From positions 3,078,779 through 3,142,778 of the forward strand of contig NZ_CM001240.1 in assembly GCF_000230835.1 (NCBI RefSeq): a stretch of 64,000 nucleotides of DNA. The letters run 5' to 3'. The position numbers were made by a program, and so were the translations under genes. The notes under the pieces are model-generated. The model was not told the origin of the DNA and did no database searches. It was given only the letters and a program-made list of their open reading frames with translations. The stretch is from Clostridium sp. DL-VIII. Lineage in GTDB: Bacteria > Bacillota > Clostridia > Clostridiales > Clostridiaceae. This document shows, piece by piece, positions 18,487 through 27,550 of this stretch (position 1 is the stretch's first letter; the number at the start of each line of letters is the position of its first letter).

Positions 18487-18556
18487 ACTCGTATATTCCC
18501 GAGGTTATGGCTTAGGAAGTCTCTACCTGCTATCCGTAAATTAGCAGACTACGAGG
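18487..18556 (+). promoter_or_regulatory. guanine-class purine riboswitch aptamer
   Basis: P1 arms CTCGTA (18488-18493) and TACGAG (18550-18555) enclose the conserved core. The J2/3 stretch GTCTCTACC and the P3 loop CCGTAAA are present. The specificity base in GACTACG is C, which pairs with guanine or hypoxanthine rather than adenine. The xpt gene lies downstream, matching the class. Confidence 0.93.
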
Positions 18557-18606
18557 TAGTGTTTTGGTTTTAAATATTTATTGTATATTTATATCTAAAA
18601 ATACGA

Positions 18607-18634
18607 CACCTCATTTTTTTGAGGTGTTTTTTTA
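18607..18634 (+). terminator. riboswitch-controlled terminator of xpt
   Basis: CACCTCA (18607-18613) pairs with TGAGGTG (18620-18626), followed by eight T. The 5' arm ACCTC can instead pair with GAGGT at 18553-18557 in the 3' strand of P1. This gives an antiterminator when no purine is bound. Confidence 0.85.
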
Positions 18635-18870
18635 TTCTTTTGGAATTTATAATAAATTTAAATCTTTGGATAATTATTATAAATGGACATTTTACTATAG
18701 TTAAATGGTTCAAAAAGAATAAAAAATAATCATATTTGCCTGCCATATTTTATGAGGTAATTGCAAGAAGGAATAAAAATAATATTCTCTTTAGCAACAT
18801 CAACATGAACAATTGTAGTGTTAATACTAAATTTTATATTTAAAGACGAAAAAGATGGAGTTGATAATTA

Positions 18871-19440
18871 ATGGAAAGTTTACGCAAACGTATATTAGAA
18901 GAAGGAAATGCATTATCTGAAAATGTATTAAAAGTTGATTCATTTTTAAATCATCAAGTTGATCCAGCATTGATGTTCGAAATGGGTACATATTTCAAAA
19001 ATTATTTTGAAAATCATAAAGTTACTAAGATATTTACAATAGAAAGCTCAGGTATAGCACCAGCAGTAATGACTGCAATGCAAATGAGTCTACCTATGGT
19101 TACTCTAAAAAAACAAAATTCAAAAATATTAAATGGTGAAGTTTATCAAACTACCGTTCATTCTTTTACAAAAGATCTAAATTATGAGTTGACATTGTCT
19201 AAAAAATACATAAGTAAAGAAGATAGCATACTAATAATAGATGATTTCTTAGCTAATGGAGAAGCAGCTCTTGGAGCAGCTAGGCTAGTAGAAGAAGCAG
19301 GAGCCAAAGTTGCAGGAATAGGAATAGTAATAGAAAAGTCATTCCAAAAAGGTCCACAAATTCTAAAAGACAAAGGTTACGATGTTTACTCTTTAGCAAG
19401 AATAGCAAAATTATCAAAAGGATCTATAGAATTTGTATAG
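18871..19440 (+). CDS. xpt: xanthine phosphoribosyltransferase
   Basis: The 189-residue protein matches Bacillus-type Xpt in length and sequence ([12 protein letters not shown]..., SFLNHQVDP). The PRPP-binding motif is [12 protein letters not shown] (residues 121-132). The enzyme converts xanthine and PRPP to XMP in purine salvage. The guanine riboswitch and its terminator 240-390 bp upstream make expression fall when guanine is plentiful. Between the terminator and the gene there is nothing else to name. No pbuX follows, unlike in Bacillus; palindromic repeats come next. Confidence 0.96.
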   Translation: MESLRKRILEEGNALSENVLKVDSFLNHQVDPALMFEMGTYFKNYFENHKVTKIFTIESSGIAPAVMTAMQMSLPMVTLKKQNSKILNGEVYQTTVHSFTKDLNYELTLSKKYISKEDSILIIDDFLANGEAALGAARLVEEAGAKVAGIGIVIEKSFQKGPQILKDKGYDVYSLARIAKLSKGSIEFV

Positions 19441-19456
19441 ATATTTATACTAGAAT

Positions 19457-19674
19457 TATGCCATAACTCACAGAAAGGACAGGTACTCTATTATTTCGGT
19501 TACTGAGAGAATTGGTTGGGGATTTCTAACAGCAGAAGTTGCACCATTTCTGCATGCTCCAAGATAAACTTGGACAAGCAAAAAATGGAACAACTTCTGC
19601 TGAAGAAATGCCTACAACCAATTCTCTAATGTAACACTGCATAAAAGAGTACCTGTCCTTTCTGATATGGCATA
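19457..19674. repeat. long palindromic element, copy B (218 bp)
   Basis: The left end TATGCCATA...CAGAAAGGACAGGTACTCT and the right end are inverted copies. The inner parts also pair: AGAGAATTGGTTG (from about 19506) with CAACCAATTCTCT, and AGCAGAAGTTG with CAACTTCTGCT. The whole stretch can fold into one imperfect hairpin. The centre (19542-19580) matches the centre of copy C in inverse orientation. Confidence 0.75.
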
Positions 19675-19791
19675 TATTCCAAAGTATAAATATGATTTAT
19701 AAATTCTAAATCTATATGGGTATACAATTTGTAGATTTACTGACACATAGGATAATAATCTATACTTGTTAAACTTTTTTGTACATCTATA

Positions 19792-19986
19792 CCAGAAATC
19801 ACATACATATCTTTGCAATAGGCATTTGAAATTGAGCTGATGAAAGTTGTTAGTGAATGGTTGTTCCATTTACTGCTTGTCCTCAACTTGTTTGAGGAGC
19901 ATGCAGAAATGGGGACAACCTTTCACTTAGAACTTTCCAGTGAAAATTTCATAAGTCCTGTGGAACAAAAATGTATGTTTTTTTGG
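19792..19986 (+). repeat. palindromic element, copy C (195 bp)
   Basis: It aligns with the reverse complement of copy A (10427-10621) end to end. It begins CCAGAAATCACATACAT and ends with a degraded inverted copy near 19986. The core (19874-19912, TGCTTGTCC...GGAGCATGCAGAAATGG) is shared with copy B. Together B and C fill the gap between xpt and the ABC remnant. Confidence 0.7.
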
Positions 19987-20021
19987 TTAGCCGCTACATA
20001 AGTTTAAGTTTCAAGTTTGGG

Positions 20022-20340
20022 TTAACCGACTGCAAATTGGCTGTTGTATAATTCTGTGTAGAAGCCATTTTGTAATAGAAGGTTATTGTTATTACCTTGT
20101 TTTATAATTTGTCCGTCTTTTAGGAATAAGATTGCATCAGCCTGTTTTGTTGTAGATAATATATGGGATATTATAAAGCTTGTGCGGCCAATCATCAGTT
20201 TATTGAAAGCTTCTTGGATATTTATCTCAGTTCGTGTATCTATGCTGCTTATAGTTTCATCTAATATGATCATTGGAGGGTTTACTCATAAGTGCAAAGA
20301 AATTTTTAGAATTTTTCTGTTAGATAATTGTAGAGATATG
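20022..20340 (-). pseudogene. remnant of an ABC exporter ATPase domain
   Basis: The 3' part is open for 84 codons and reads as the end of an ABCB-type nucleotide-binding domain: MIILDETISSID (Walker B and D-loop), then FIISHILSTTKQAD (H-loop) and FLKDGQIIKQG. Upstream the similarity continues, but in a shifted frame and degraded (QLSNRKILKISL where LSGGQRQ...IARA is expected; ALMSKP runs into PPMIILDE across a 1-nt shift near 20279). The membrane domain and Walker A are gone, so the gene is dead. It borders two palindromic elements. Confidence 0.75.
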
Positions 20341-20521
20341 TAATGTTTATATACTTATTTGGAAGTTGTTCCATTAATGGTGTAAAAATGGGAGAGATTC
20401 TAAGGAAATAAGAGGAAAATAAGAGGGATTTGACTAGAGAGAATGTCAGCGGATTGCCATAAACAGAAATTATAGGATAAAATTATAGAGTGAAATTTTA
20501 TTTTTAGGGGGATAAATAATT

Positions 20522-21142
20522 ATGAAAAAATTAACAAAACTATTTTCAATGATGTTAGTTGTAATGATGGCTAGTATCATGCTTATTTCATGCGGAATGA
20601 AAGCTACACCAGAGGAAAGTGCTAAAATTTATTTTAATGCTTTGCTAAAGGACGACAAAACAGGAATTGACAAAATAGGAATGAAGCAAGAAGATCTTGA
20701 TAAGATAAAGAAAGACGATGAAGACAAGATAATGGCATTTTTTGCAGCTTCAGGACTTGGAAGCGATATAGTGACAGATGATGTTAAAAATACATTTAAG
20801 GATAATGTTCTTAAAGGTATGTCTAAAGCAGATTTTGAAGTGACTCCAGATTCAACAGATAAAGAAACAGCAAAAGTTAATGTAAAAGTAAAAGTTTTTG
20901 ATATGAATAAGATTGTTAAGGATGCTCAAGATAAGATCACAGGAGAATATCTTGCTAATCCATCAATGTCTCAAAAGGATGTGTTACAAGAATCTTTTAA
21001 AGTTATTGGAGAAGAATTGGCAGATGGTACATTTAAAGATGATACAAAAACAGTATCAATAACTTTAAATAAAAAAGGAAATGTTTGGCAGGCAGATGAT
21101 AATGCGAAAGCAGATGTTTTAAATGCCATAATTGGAGAATAG
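20522..21142 (+). CDS. lipoprotein, DUF5105-like
   Basis: The 206-residue protein has a lipoprotein signal peptide with lipobox LISC (Cys at about residue 24). The mature part begins with a short helix-rich unit (ATPEESAKIYFNALLKDDKTGI). It continues with a domain whose pattern of acidic helices and a final beta-rich TVSITLNKKGNVWQADD resembles DUF5105 / DUF4878-type lipoproteins. It would be anchored on the outer face of the membrane. AGGGGGATAAATAATT precedes the ATG. A strong hairpin follows, so it is monocistronic. Function is unknown. Confidence 0.7.
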   Translation: MKKLTKLFSMMLVVMMASIMLISCGMKATPEESAKIYFNALLKDDKTGIDKIGMKQEDLDKIKKDDEDKIMAFFAASGLGSDIVTDDVKNTFKDNVLKGMSKADFEVTPDSTDKETAKVNVKVKVFDMNKIVKDAQDKITGEYLANPSMSQKDVLQESFKVIGEELADGTFKDDTKTVSITLNKKGNVWQADDNAKADVLNAIIGE

Positions 21143-21158
21143 TAAGTATATAACGTTA

Positions 21159-21198
21159 TAACCTCAAAATAATTTAGTGCAAATTATTTTGAGGTTAT
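21159..21198 (+). terminator. terminator after the lipoprotein gene
   Basis: ATAACCTCAAAATAATTT (21159-21176) pairs perfectly with AAATTATTTTGAGGTTAT (21181-21198). It probably works in both directions. Confidence 0.75.
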
Positions 21199-21258
21199 AC
21201 TTATATATGTTAGAATTAATTAGAAAAGTAATAATTTGATGAAAAGGGGAAGACACAG

Positions 21259-21918
21259 ATGGAAAAAGTAGACGCAGTAATTTTCGATATGGATGGAGTA
21301 TTAATAGATTCAGAAAGATTATCTTTTAAGTGTTTCCAGGAAGTTTTAAAAGATTATGACTATGAGATGGATGAAAAAATTTATCTTAAATTCATAGGGA
21401 GAAACATTGATGGTATAAGGGGAGTATTAAAGAAAGAGTATGGAGAAGACTTCCCATTCGAAGAGATATATAAGAAAAAATCTAAAATGGCGTTAGAGTT
21501 TACTAATAAAAATGGAGTAAAAGTTAAACCAGATGTACATAAATTATTAGATTATTTAAATAATAAAAAATATAAGATAGCGGTAGCTACTTCTACAAGA
21601 AGAGAAAGAGCACTCGAATTATTAGAAGAGGCAGGAGTAAAGGATAAGGTGAATTGTGTAGTGTGCGGAGATCAAGTAGAACATTCTAAGCCAAATCCAG
21701 AAATCTTTTTAAAAGCAGCAAAGGGGTTAGAGGTAAAACCTGAAAATTGTATGGTTATAGAGGATTCAGATGCGGGAATAACAGCAGCACATGCAGCTAA
21801 GATGGTTGGTATACATGTTCCTGATATGAAAGAATTAGAAGACGAAACAAAGAAATTAGCATTTAAGATATGCAAAAATCTAATTGATGTTAAAGGATTT
21901 TTAGAAGAACATAATTAG
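21259..21918 (+). CDS. HAD-superfamily phosphatase / beta-phosphoglucomutase-like
   Basis: The 219-residue protein has HAD motif I FDMDGVLIDS with nucleophile D10 and acid D12, motif II VATSTRR, motif III with the conserved lysine near HSKPNPEIF, and motif IV EDSDAGITAAHAA. The helical cap of the beta-PGM/phosphatase subfamily fits between motifs I and II. Likely substrates are small sugar phosphates. It is followed 17 bp later by an alpha/beta hydrolase gene, so the two are cotranscribed. The exact substrate cannot be assigned. Confidence 0.9.
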   Translation: MEKVDAVIFDMDGVLIDSERLSFKCFQEVLKDYDYEMDEKIYLKFIGRNIDGIRGVLKKEYGEDFPFEEIYKKKSKMALEFTNKNGVKVKPDVHKLLDYLNNKKYKIAVATSTRRERALELLEEAGVKDKVNCVVCGDQVEHSKPNPEIFLKAAKGLEVKPENCMVIEDSDAGITAAHAAKMVGIHVPDMKELEDETKKLAFKICKNLIDVKGFLEEHN

Positions 21919-21935
21919 AAAGGAAGTCATGATAT

Positions 21936-22568
21936 ATGGATGAGCAAAAGGCAATAATTTCTTATTGGGGAGTTGATTTAGAAGATAAAATAATAAGTAA
22001 GGAAAGTGGTACTTTAGCTGTGATACTACCAGGAATAGGATATACAGTGGACAGGCCACTTCTGGATTATTCAAAAAAATTAGCTTTAGAATTAGGCTAT
22101 GATGTACTTCAAATTGAATATGGCTTTCAAGTAGCTCGAAAAATTTTAGATCGTGAAAATGAATTTAAATATGTAAAAGAGGAGTCAATAGAAATATTTA
22201 AAAATGCTTTGGAGAATGATTATAAAAAGATTGTTTTTATATCTAAAAGTATAGGGACTATAGTTCATACTATACTTTGCAATGAAGCTAAAGAGTGTGA
22301 AATTAAAAATATTTATTTAACTCCTGTTAATGAAACATTAAAGGTTGGAATTAAAGAGAATTCTCTAGTTGTAAGCGGAACTAGTGATCCTTTGATTAAT
22401 AAAGAAACTATTGAAATTATAAGAAAAATCAAAGGCGTAAATTTAATGAAGATAAAAAATGGTGATCATTCATTAAATATAAAAGGCAGTGTGCTTGAGA
22501 GTATCGAAGTTCTAAATAAAGTTATTAGAGCTGAAAAAGATTATTTGGAGGGGACTACTTGTCCGTGA
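21936..22568 (+). CDS. alpha/beta hydrolase-fold protein
   Basis: The 210-residue protein has a likely nucleophile serine in FISKSIGTIVH, an aspartate in SGTSDPLI and a histidine in NGDHSLNIKG. This is the order and spacing of an alpha/beta-hydrolase triad. The early LAVILPGIGYTVDRPLLDY strand-turn is the oxyanion region. No signal peptide is seen. It is the second gene of a two-gene operon with the HAD phosphatase. It resembles small dienelactone-hydrolase-like or KANL3/Tex30-type hydrolases, but no substrate is apparent. Confidence 0.75.
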   Translation: MDEQKAIISYWGVDLEDKIISKESGTLAVILPGIGYTVDRPLLDYSKKLALELGYDVLQIEYGFQVARKILDRENEFKYVKEESIEIFKNALENDYKKIVFISKSIGTIVHTILCNEAKECEIKNIYLTPVNETLKVGIKENSLVVSGTSDPLINKETIEIIRKIKGVNLMKIKNGDHSLNIKGSVLESIEVLNKVIRAEKDYLEGTTCP

Positions 22569-22713
22569 ACTTATATACAATCTCCAAATAATAAGATCAG
22601 TGTGCGATAAAGTTTTGATGAATCAGCATTATCTAAAATATAAATAGATATTCTTTAAGTTAATAAAATAGCTATGTATATAATAAAGCTAAGCCTTAAT
22701 AAATAGAAAGAAG

Positions 22714-22795
22714 AAGGTTAGTATTAATAGTTTCGGAAATGAGAATTATTTATTCATTATCATTCTAAAACTATTAATACTAACCTTTTATTTTA
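22714..22795. terminator. bidirectional terminator
   Basis: AAGGTTAGTATTAATAGTTT (22714-22733) pairs exactly with its complement at 22768-22787. TTTATTTTA follows. It separates convergent genes. Confidence 0.8.
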
Positions 22796-22853
22796 TGCCT
22801 TAGCACTAAGAAAAACATCTTCGAGTAGTTCTAATTGTTATATATAGTTATGA

Positions 22854-24074
22854 CTATTGATATATCATTTTAGGTTGAATAAGTTCAGGTTTATAGCCAT
22901 TATCAATAAGTGCTTTAATAATAGCTTCTTTATGGTCATGGCCAAAGGTTTCCATAGTGATATCAAGCTCAACTGCATTATTACGATTAATGCTAACAAA
23001 TTGATTATGATCAAGTTTAATTATATTACCTTGAGCTTCAGCTATTACCTTAGATACATTTGTTAATTCTCCAGGTTTGTCTGGAAGTAAAACAGAAATT
23101 GTACAAATTCGTTCTCTTTCAATCAAGCCATGTTGAACTAAAGATGCAAAAGTGATCACATCCATGTTACCACCACTTATGATAGATACAACTTTCTTGT
23201 CCTTTACAGTTAAGTGTTTAAGAGCAGCAACAGTTAACAAACCTGAATTTTCTGCAAGCATCTTATGATTTTCAAGCATATCTAAAAAAGCTCCAATTAA
23301 TTCATGATCTTCTATAGTTATAATTTCATCAAGATTTTCTTTTATATATGGGAAAATTTTAGAACCAGGAGTTTTAACAGCAGTACCATCAGCTATTGTA
23401 TTAACAGTAGGAAGAGTAACAACTTCACCTTTTTCTAAAGAAGCCTGCATGCAGTTAGCGCCAGCTGGCTCTACACCTATAACCTTAACATTTGGATTTA
23501 GAAGTTTAGCTAAAGTGGAAACTCCGGTTGCAAGTCCACCGCCTCCTATTGGAACTAAAATAATATCTACAGTTGGAAGCTCTTTTATGATTTCCATAGC
23601 AATAGAACCTTGACCAGTTGCTACGTCAAGATCATCAAATGGGTGGATAAAAGTATAACCTTTTTCTTCAGCAAGCTTTAATGCATAATTGCAGGCTTCA
23701 TCGTAAACTTCGCCATGCAAAATGACTTCAGCTCCATAAGCTTTAGTACGATTAACTTTCATAAGTGGAGTAGAAGTAGGCATTACTATTATTGCCTTTG
23801 TATTATATTCTTTAGCAGCATATGCAACTCCTTGGGCATGATTACCAGCAGAAGCTGTTATTAACCCTTTATTTCGATCTTTCTCACTAAGAGTACTAAT
23901 TTTATAATAAGCCCCTCTAATTTTATAAGCTCCAGTTTTTTGCATATTCTCTGGTTTTAAATAAATTTTATTTCCAGTAATGCCAGAATAATAATCGCTA
24001 TACACTAATTTAGTTTTCAAAATCACTTTTTGAACAATTTCATATGCTTCTTCGAATTTTTCTAATGTCATCAT
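22854..24074 (-). CDS. ilvA: threonine ammonia-lyase with one ACT domain
   Basis: The 406-residue PLP enzyme deaminates threonine to 2-oxobutyrate. The PLP lysine is K51 in KTGAYKIRGAY, and the glycine loop is VPIGGGGLATG. The C-terminal 80 residues (TISVLLPDKPGELTNVSK...) form a single ACT domain, the short Clostridium/TdcB-with-ACT type rather than the classic two-ACT E. coli IlvA. It can feed isoleucine or propanol/propionate formation. Two adjacent ATGs (24074 and 24071) follow GGGGAT. It is a single-gene unit, with no leader or attenuator recognised. Confidence 0.93.
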   Translation of the reverse strand: MMTLEKFEEAYEIVQKVILKTKLVYSDYYSGITGNKIYLKPENMQKTGAYKIRGAYYKISTLSEKDRNKGLITASAGNHAQGVAYAAKEYNTKAIIVMPTSTPLMKVNRTKAYGAEVILHGEVYDEACNYALKLAEEKGYTFIHPFDDLDVATGQGSIAMEIIKELPTVDIILVPIGGGGLATGVSTLAKLLNPNVKVIGVEPAGANCMQASLEKGEVVTLPTVNTIADGTAVKTPGSKIFPYIKENLDEIITIEDHELIGAFLDMLENHKMLAENSGLLTVAALKHLTVKDKKVVSIISGGNMDVITFASLVQHGLIERERICTISVLLPDKPGELTNVSKVIAEAQGNIIKLDHNQFVSINRNNAVELDITMETFGHDHKEAIIKALIDNGYKPELIQPKMIYQ

Positions 24075-24304
24075 TTTTTTAGTATCCCCTTTTTATGTAT
24101 AAATTGCTTTTAGCTAATAATTTTATGATAGCATTTTGGTGCTTTATGTCAAGGAATAGTTTTTTAGGGATTCTTGCAATTAATATGGTTTTTGTAGTAT
24201 ATATATTTATGGATTATAAATAAGATTTTTATAAAAAGGTATATAATGCAGGCAAAAAATACTTAAGAAAAGGTTATTATTTACTAAAGAAAGAAGGCTT
24301 AGAT

Positions 24305-25507
24305 TTGTACAATTGGAAAAGAAATTTAATATTTTGCTGGTTTGGAATGTTTGTGACAATGGTTGGAATAAGCCAAATTGCGCCAGTATTGCCCTTGTAT
24401 ATAAAAGGGCTTGGAGTTACAGATACAACTTTAATAGAAAAGTTTTCAGGAATTGCATTTGGAGCTACATTTATAGTTTCAGCTGTATTTTCTCCAATCT
24501 GGGGAAAACTTGCCGATAAGGTTGGAAGAAAACCAATGTTATTGCGTGCCAGTTTAGGAATGGCTATAGTTATATTTTGCATGGGATATGTAACTAATGT
24601 ATATGAATTAATTGCACTTAGGTTTTTGCAAGGAATAATTTCAGGATATGGAACAGCGTGTACAACTCTTATAGCAACTCAAACAGATAAGGAAAATGCA
24701 GGATTTGCATTAGGGACACTTTCAACTGCATCTATTGCAGGTTCTCTTTTAGGACCGTTAATAGGAGGATATTTAGATGATACATTGGGAATGAGAAGTG
24801 TATTTATTATAACATCATTTCTTCTAATAATTGCGTTTGTCACAACATTATTATATGTAAAGGAAGATTTTACTGCTTCAAATAAAAAGGTACTTAATAT
24901 GAAAGAAGTATGGAGTATGCTTCCTAACGCTAGTTTAGTACTGATAATGTTTTTAACAGCTTTTATTTTACAATTAGCATTTTATTCAATAGAGCCAATC
25001 ATTACTGTATATGTATATCAGTTATCGGATAGCATGTCACATTTAGCTTTAATTTCTGGACTAGCTTTTTCAGCCTCAGGAATAGCCAATATACTTGTAG
25101 CTCCAAAGCTTGGTAAAATTTCAGATGAGATTGGCCCTCAAAAAGTTATGTTTGTAGCACTTATAGTAGCAGGTGTTGTATTTATACCTCAAGCATTTGT
25201 TAAAACTCCTTGGGAGCTTATGGGGTTAAGGTTTATATTAGGGCTTGCAGCAGGAGGTTTATTGCCATCAGTTAATATATTAGTAAAAAAGATTGTCCCA
25301 CAAGAGATAACAGGAAGAGTTTTTGGACTTAGTATATCTGCACAGTATTTAGGGACATTTTTAGGTTCGGTATTAGGTGGACAAATAGCTGCTGATTTTG
25401 GAATTAGATATGTATTTTTTGTTACAAGTAGCTTGTTGTTTATAAATGGATTTATAGTATATAAAAAGGTATATGGACAAAATATATTAAAGTTATCACA
25501 TGCTTAA
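24305..25507 (+). CDS. MFS multidrug-type transporter
   Basis: The 400-residue membrane protein has about 12 hydrophobic segments. Motif A is present after helix 2 (GKLADKVGRKPML) and repeated in weaker form in the second half (PKLGKISDEIGPQKV), as in the DHA1 drug:proton antiporters. The frame opens at a TTG (24305) with AAGAAGG 6 nt upstream, and no ATG lies early enough, so a TTG start is likely. It stands alone. Substrate is unknown; drug or metabolite efflux is inferred from family. Confidence 0.85.
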   Translation: MYNWKRNLIFCWFGMFVTMVGISQIAPVLPLYIKGLGVTDTTLIEKFSGIAFGATFIVSAVFSPIWGKLADKVGRKPMLLRASLGMAIVIFCMGYVTNVYELIALRFLQGIISGYGTACTTLIATQTDKENAGFALGTLSTASIAGSLLGPLIGGYLDDTLGMRSVFIITSFLLIIAFVTTLLYVKEDFTASNKKVLNMKEVWSMLPNASLVLIMFLTAFILQLAFYSIEPIITVYVYQLSDSMSHLALISGLAFSASGIANILVAPKLGKISDEIGPQKVMFVALIVAGVVFIPQAFVKTPWELMGLRFILGLAAGGLLPSVNILVKKIVPQEITGRVFGLSISAQYLGTFLGSVLGGQIAADFGIRYVFFVTSSLLFINGFIVYKKVYGQNILKLSHA

Positions 25508-25525
25508 TAAATGAAAAATTAATAG

Positions 25526-25639
25526 TTATATAGGAAAGGTAACTTTGCTTACCTTGTACTCATTATTTTGGTTGAGTTCAAAGACACCAATCCAAAATGG
25601 AGTAGCAAAAAGAACAGTTAATTTGATTTTAGATATCAT
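25526..25639 (-). pseudogene. yjdF: truncated YjdF (DUF2992) gene, 37 codons
   Basis: AGGAGGATTAACT precedes an ATG at 25639. The product (starting MISKIKLTVLF) contains PFWIGVFELNQNNEYKVSKV and then VTFPI before a stop. That matches the N-terminal quarter of the YjdF/DUF2992 family, which is normally about 130-140 residues. The rest is missing, and the MFS gene ends just 18 bp away on the other strand. I read it as a deletion remnant. It may still be translated as a short peptide. Its structured leader remains (see next entry). Confidence 0.6.
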
Positions 25640-25649
25640 AGTTAATCCT

Positions 25650-25760
25650 CCTGTATGTGTATAAATTCACAGAGAATGGACAACCCCAGGAGGGCAGGTT
25701 ACTGCTATATTAAATTTGAAATATATATATAGGTTCTGACTACCAACAGAAACTGTGTTT
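25650..25760 (-). ncRNA. candidate yjdF (azaaromatic) riboswitch leader
   Basis: The minus-strand leader of the truncated yjdF has unusual G+C-rich blocks in an AT-rich setting: GTAACCTGCCCTCCTGGGG, then TTGTCCATTCTCTGTG. These lie just before the AGGAGG. yjdF genes in Firmicutes are commonly preceded by a conserved RNA that binds azaaromatic compounds and controls translation. The match is by position and general look; I could not verify the consensus. Confidence 0.45.
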
Positions 25761-25904
25761 TTATCTCTTATGAATAATTGTAACAAAGAACAATATTAAT
25801 GCAAATAATATGTTTATAAGAAGAGCGGGTAATTTTATGACAAAATTGATTTAATATACTTAAAATCATAGGATTTGCATGAATTTTAATTAATATCTAT
25901 ATAT

Positions 25905-27221
25905 TTAATTACAGAAAAGTTTTAAATATACAGTATTTAAAAAGTCATCATCACTTACATTATTGAAGTGATTTCTTATTCTAATAACTTTATCATTGGA
26001 AACTAAGATAAACCATTTATTTTTACTGCTTGAATAAACTACGATATTTTTAGGTAAATTAGTATCAATTTTGACGAAGTTATAAGATATACTATTTAAC
26101 CAATTTAATAATCTGTTCTCATAAAATTTGACAACCAGTGGATATTTACTTTCAAGAAGCATATAGTTAAAATAATTATCCTTATTACCACAGGAATAGT
26201 CAATTCTAGTAGCTAAAATACTACTAGTGCAGTCAATATCAGGTGACTTATCTACGATTTCTGTATTTATAAAATCATCAATTGTTAAATTCACGTTTGA
26301 ATAAGATATACTATTGTAGTTACTATTATTATATACGTTTGAAAGAATCGCTCTTGTAGTAAGAGAAATTATTAATAAAATAGATATAAGTATAATAAAT
26401 GCATTTGTTATTAGTCTTGTATTTTTGGAATATCTAGTTTTATTTATAAATTTTTTAATAAATGGATATATTATAATAAAAGCAGTTAGTATTGCAAAAA
26501 TTATAAAGTTCAATTTTCGCTTTTGATAATCAGCTGAAAGTGTAAACAATAGTATTCCTAGTATTGAAAATAAAGAGAAAATAATTAGAAATGCATTTTT
26601 TCTTTTTAATACCTTATAAGTATTATAAGGCATATAATCATCTTCTTTTAATTTCAATTTTGCCCGTATTGCCCAAGTAGAAAAATTAATAAGTTTAATT
26701 ATATCTACGAATATAAGGAGTATTGTTATAAATAATATGAATATTGAAAGGTTTGAGGATAACAAGTATTCTGTGTTAGATGATAATTGTAATGAAGCAT
26801 TAAATATAAGCATAATAGTTATAAATAATTCATTAAGTCTTCCACGTAATGAAGCTTTAAAAACAAGTTTGAACTTTTCGGTTTCATCAGTATGTATTGA
26901 TACAATCTCGGTATTTTCTTCTGAATAGAACACTTGAATTTCGTTTGCTTGGCATATGAAATTCCATCCGGCAGCACTGCAATATTCTCGATATTCTAAA
27001 AGTTCATCGGATTTTTTTGAATCAAAAGATGAACTTTTACCAATAACATCTACTGAATATTTAATTTTTTGTGGTTTGATTTTCTTAAATTTAAAAAAGG
27101 GACCTTTGATTCCAGTTAAGAGCCAGCCATCTTCAGCCATGTTTTCAAGGTATTCCTCTACAGCAGTGCACTCATAAGGTGAGTAAAATAAAAAAGTTAT
27201 TTTTATATTATTAAATATCAT
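25905..27221 (-). CDS. DUF2812 membrane protein
   Basis: The ATG at 27221 (GGAGG in front) is preferred over the frame's earlier codon at 27248. It overlaps the padR stop by 11 bp, suggesting translational coupling. The N-terminal 110 residues (FYSPYECTAVEEYLENMAEDGWLL..., YREYCSAAGWNFI) are the DUF2812 domain. After it come several hydrophobic segments (about 150-310) and a soluble C-terminal part of about 130 residues. DUF2812 genes typically sit beside PadR regulators, as here, and are thought to be membrane stress or drug-response proteins. The biochemical role is unknown. Confidence 0.8.
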   Translation of the reverse strand: MIFNNIKITFLFYSPYECTAVEEYLENMAEDGWLLTGIKGPFFKFKKIKPQKIKYSVDVIGKSSSFDSKKSDELLEYREYCSAAGWNFICQANEIQVFYSEENTEIVSIHTDETEKFKLVFKASLRGRLNELFITIMLIFNASLQLSSNTEYLLSSNLSIFILFITILLIFVDIIKLINFSTWAIRAKLKLKEDDYMPYNTYKVLKRKNAFLIIFSLFSILGILLFTLSADYQKRKLNFIIFAILTAFIIIYPFIKKFINKTRYSKNTRLITNAFIILISILLIISLTTRAILSNVYNNSNYNSISYSNVNLTIDDFINTEIVDKSPDIDCTSSILATRIDYSCGNKDNYFNYMLLESKYPLVVKFYENRLLNWLNSISYNFVKIDTNLPKNIVVYSSSKNKWFILVSNDKVIRIRNHFNNVSDDDFLNTVYLKLFCN

Positions 27222-27534
27222 GTTTTTCCTCCATATATAAAGAACCATCTTTTATCAAAGTATTGAGTCTTGAATATTCATCTAGTAATATCTGCTTACC
27301 CTTATCTGTTATTATATAGCTGCGTTTTCTGCCTTGTACTTCGGTTTCTCTTATAATTTTCTCTTTTTCAAATTTACCAAGAAGGGTATACAAGGTTCCT
27401 GGACCAACTTTCACACGGCCTTTTGATATTTCTGAAACTGCATCCATAATATCAACGCCACAGCGTTCAATGAGCAAAGATATCAGTATGTAATACATTG
27501 GTTCAGTAAGGTTTTGGAACTGTTCTCGCGCCAT
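27211..27534 (-). CDS. PadR-family transcriptional regulator
   Basis: The 107-residue winged-helix protein has the PadR pattern: LTEPMYYILISLL, then GRVKVGPGTLYTLLGKFEKEKII, and GRKRSYIITDKGKQIL. It is the first gene of a two-gene operon with the DUF2812 protein. Two inverted 19-bp sites lie 17-69 bp upstream, so the protein most likely represses its own operon until a ligand binds. Confidence 0.93.
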   Translation of the reverse strand: MAREQFQNLTEPMYYILISLLIERCGVDIMDAVSEISKGRVKVGPGTLYTLLGKFEKEKIIRETEVQGRKRSYIITDKGKQILLDEYSRLNTLIKDGSLYMEEKHDI

Positions 27535-27550
27535 TTGTTGTCACTCCTTT

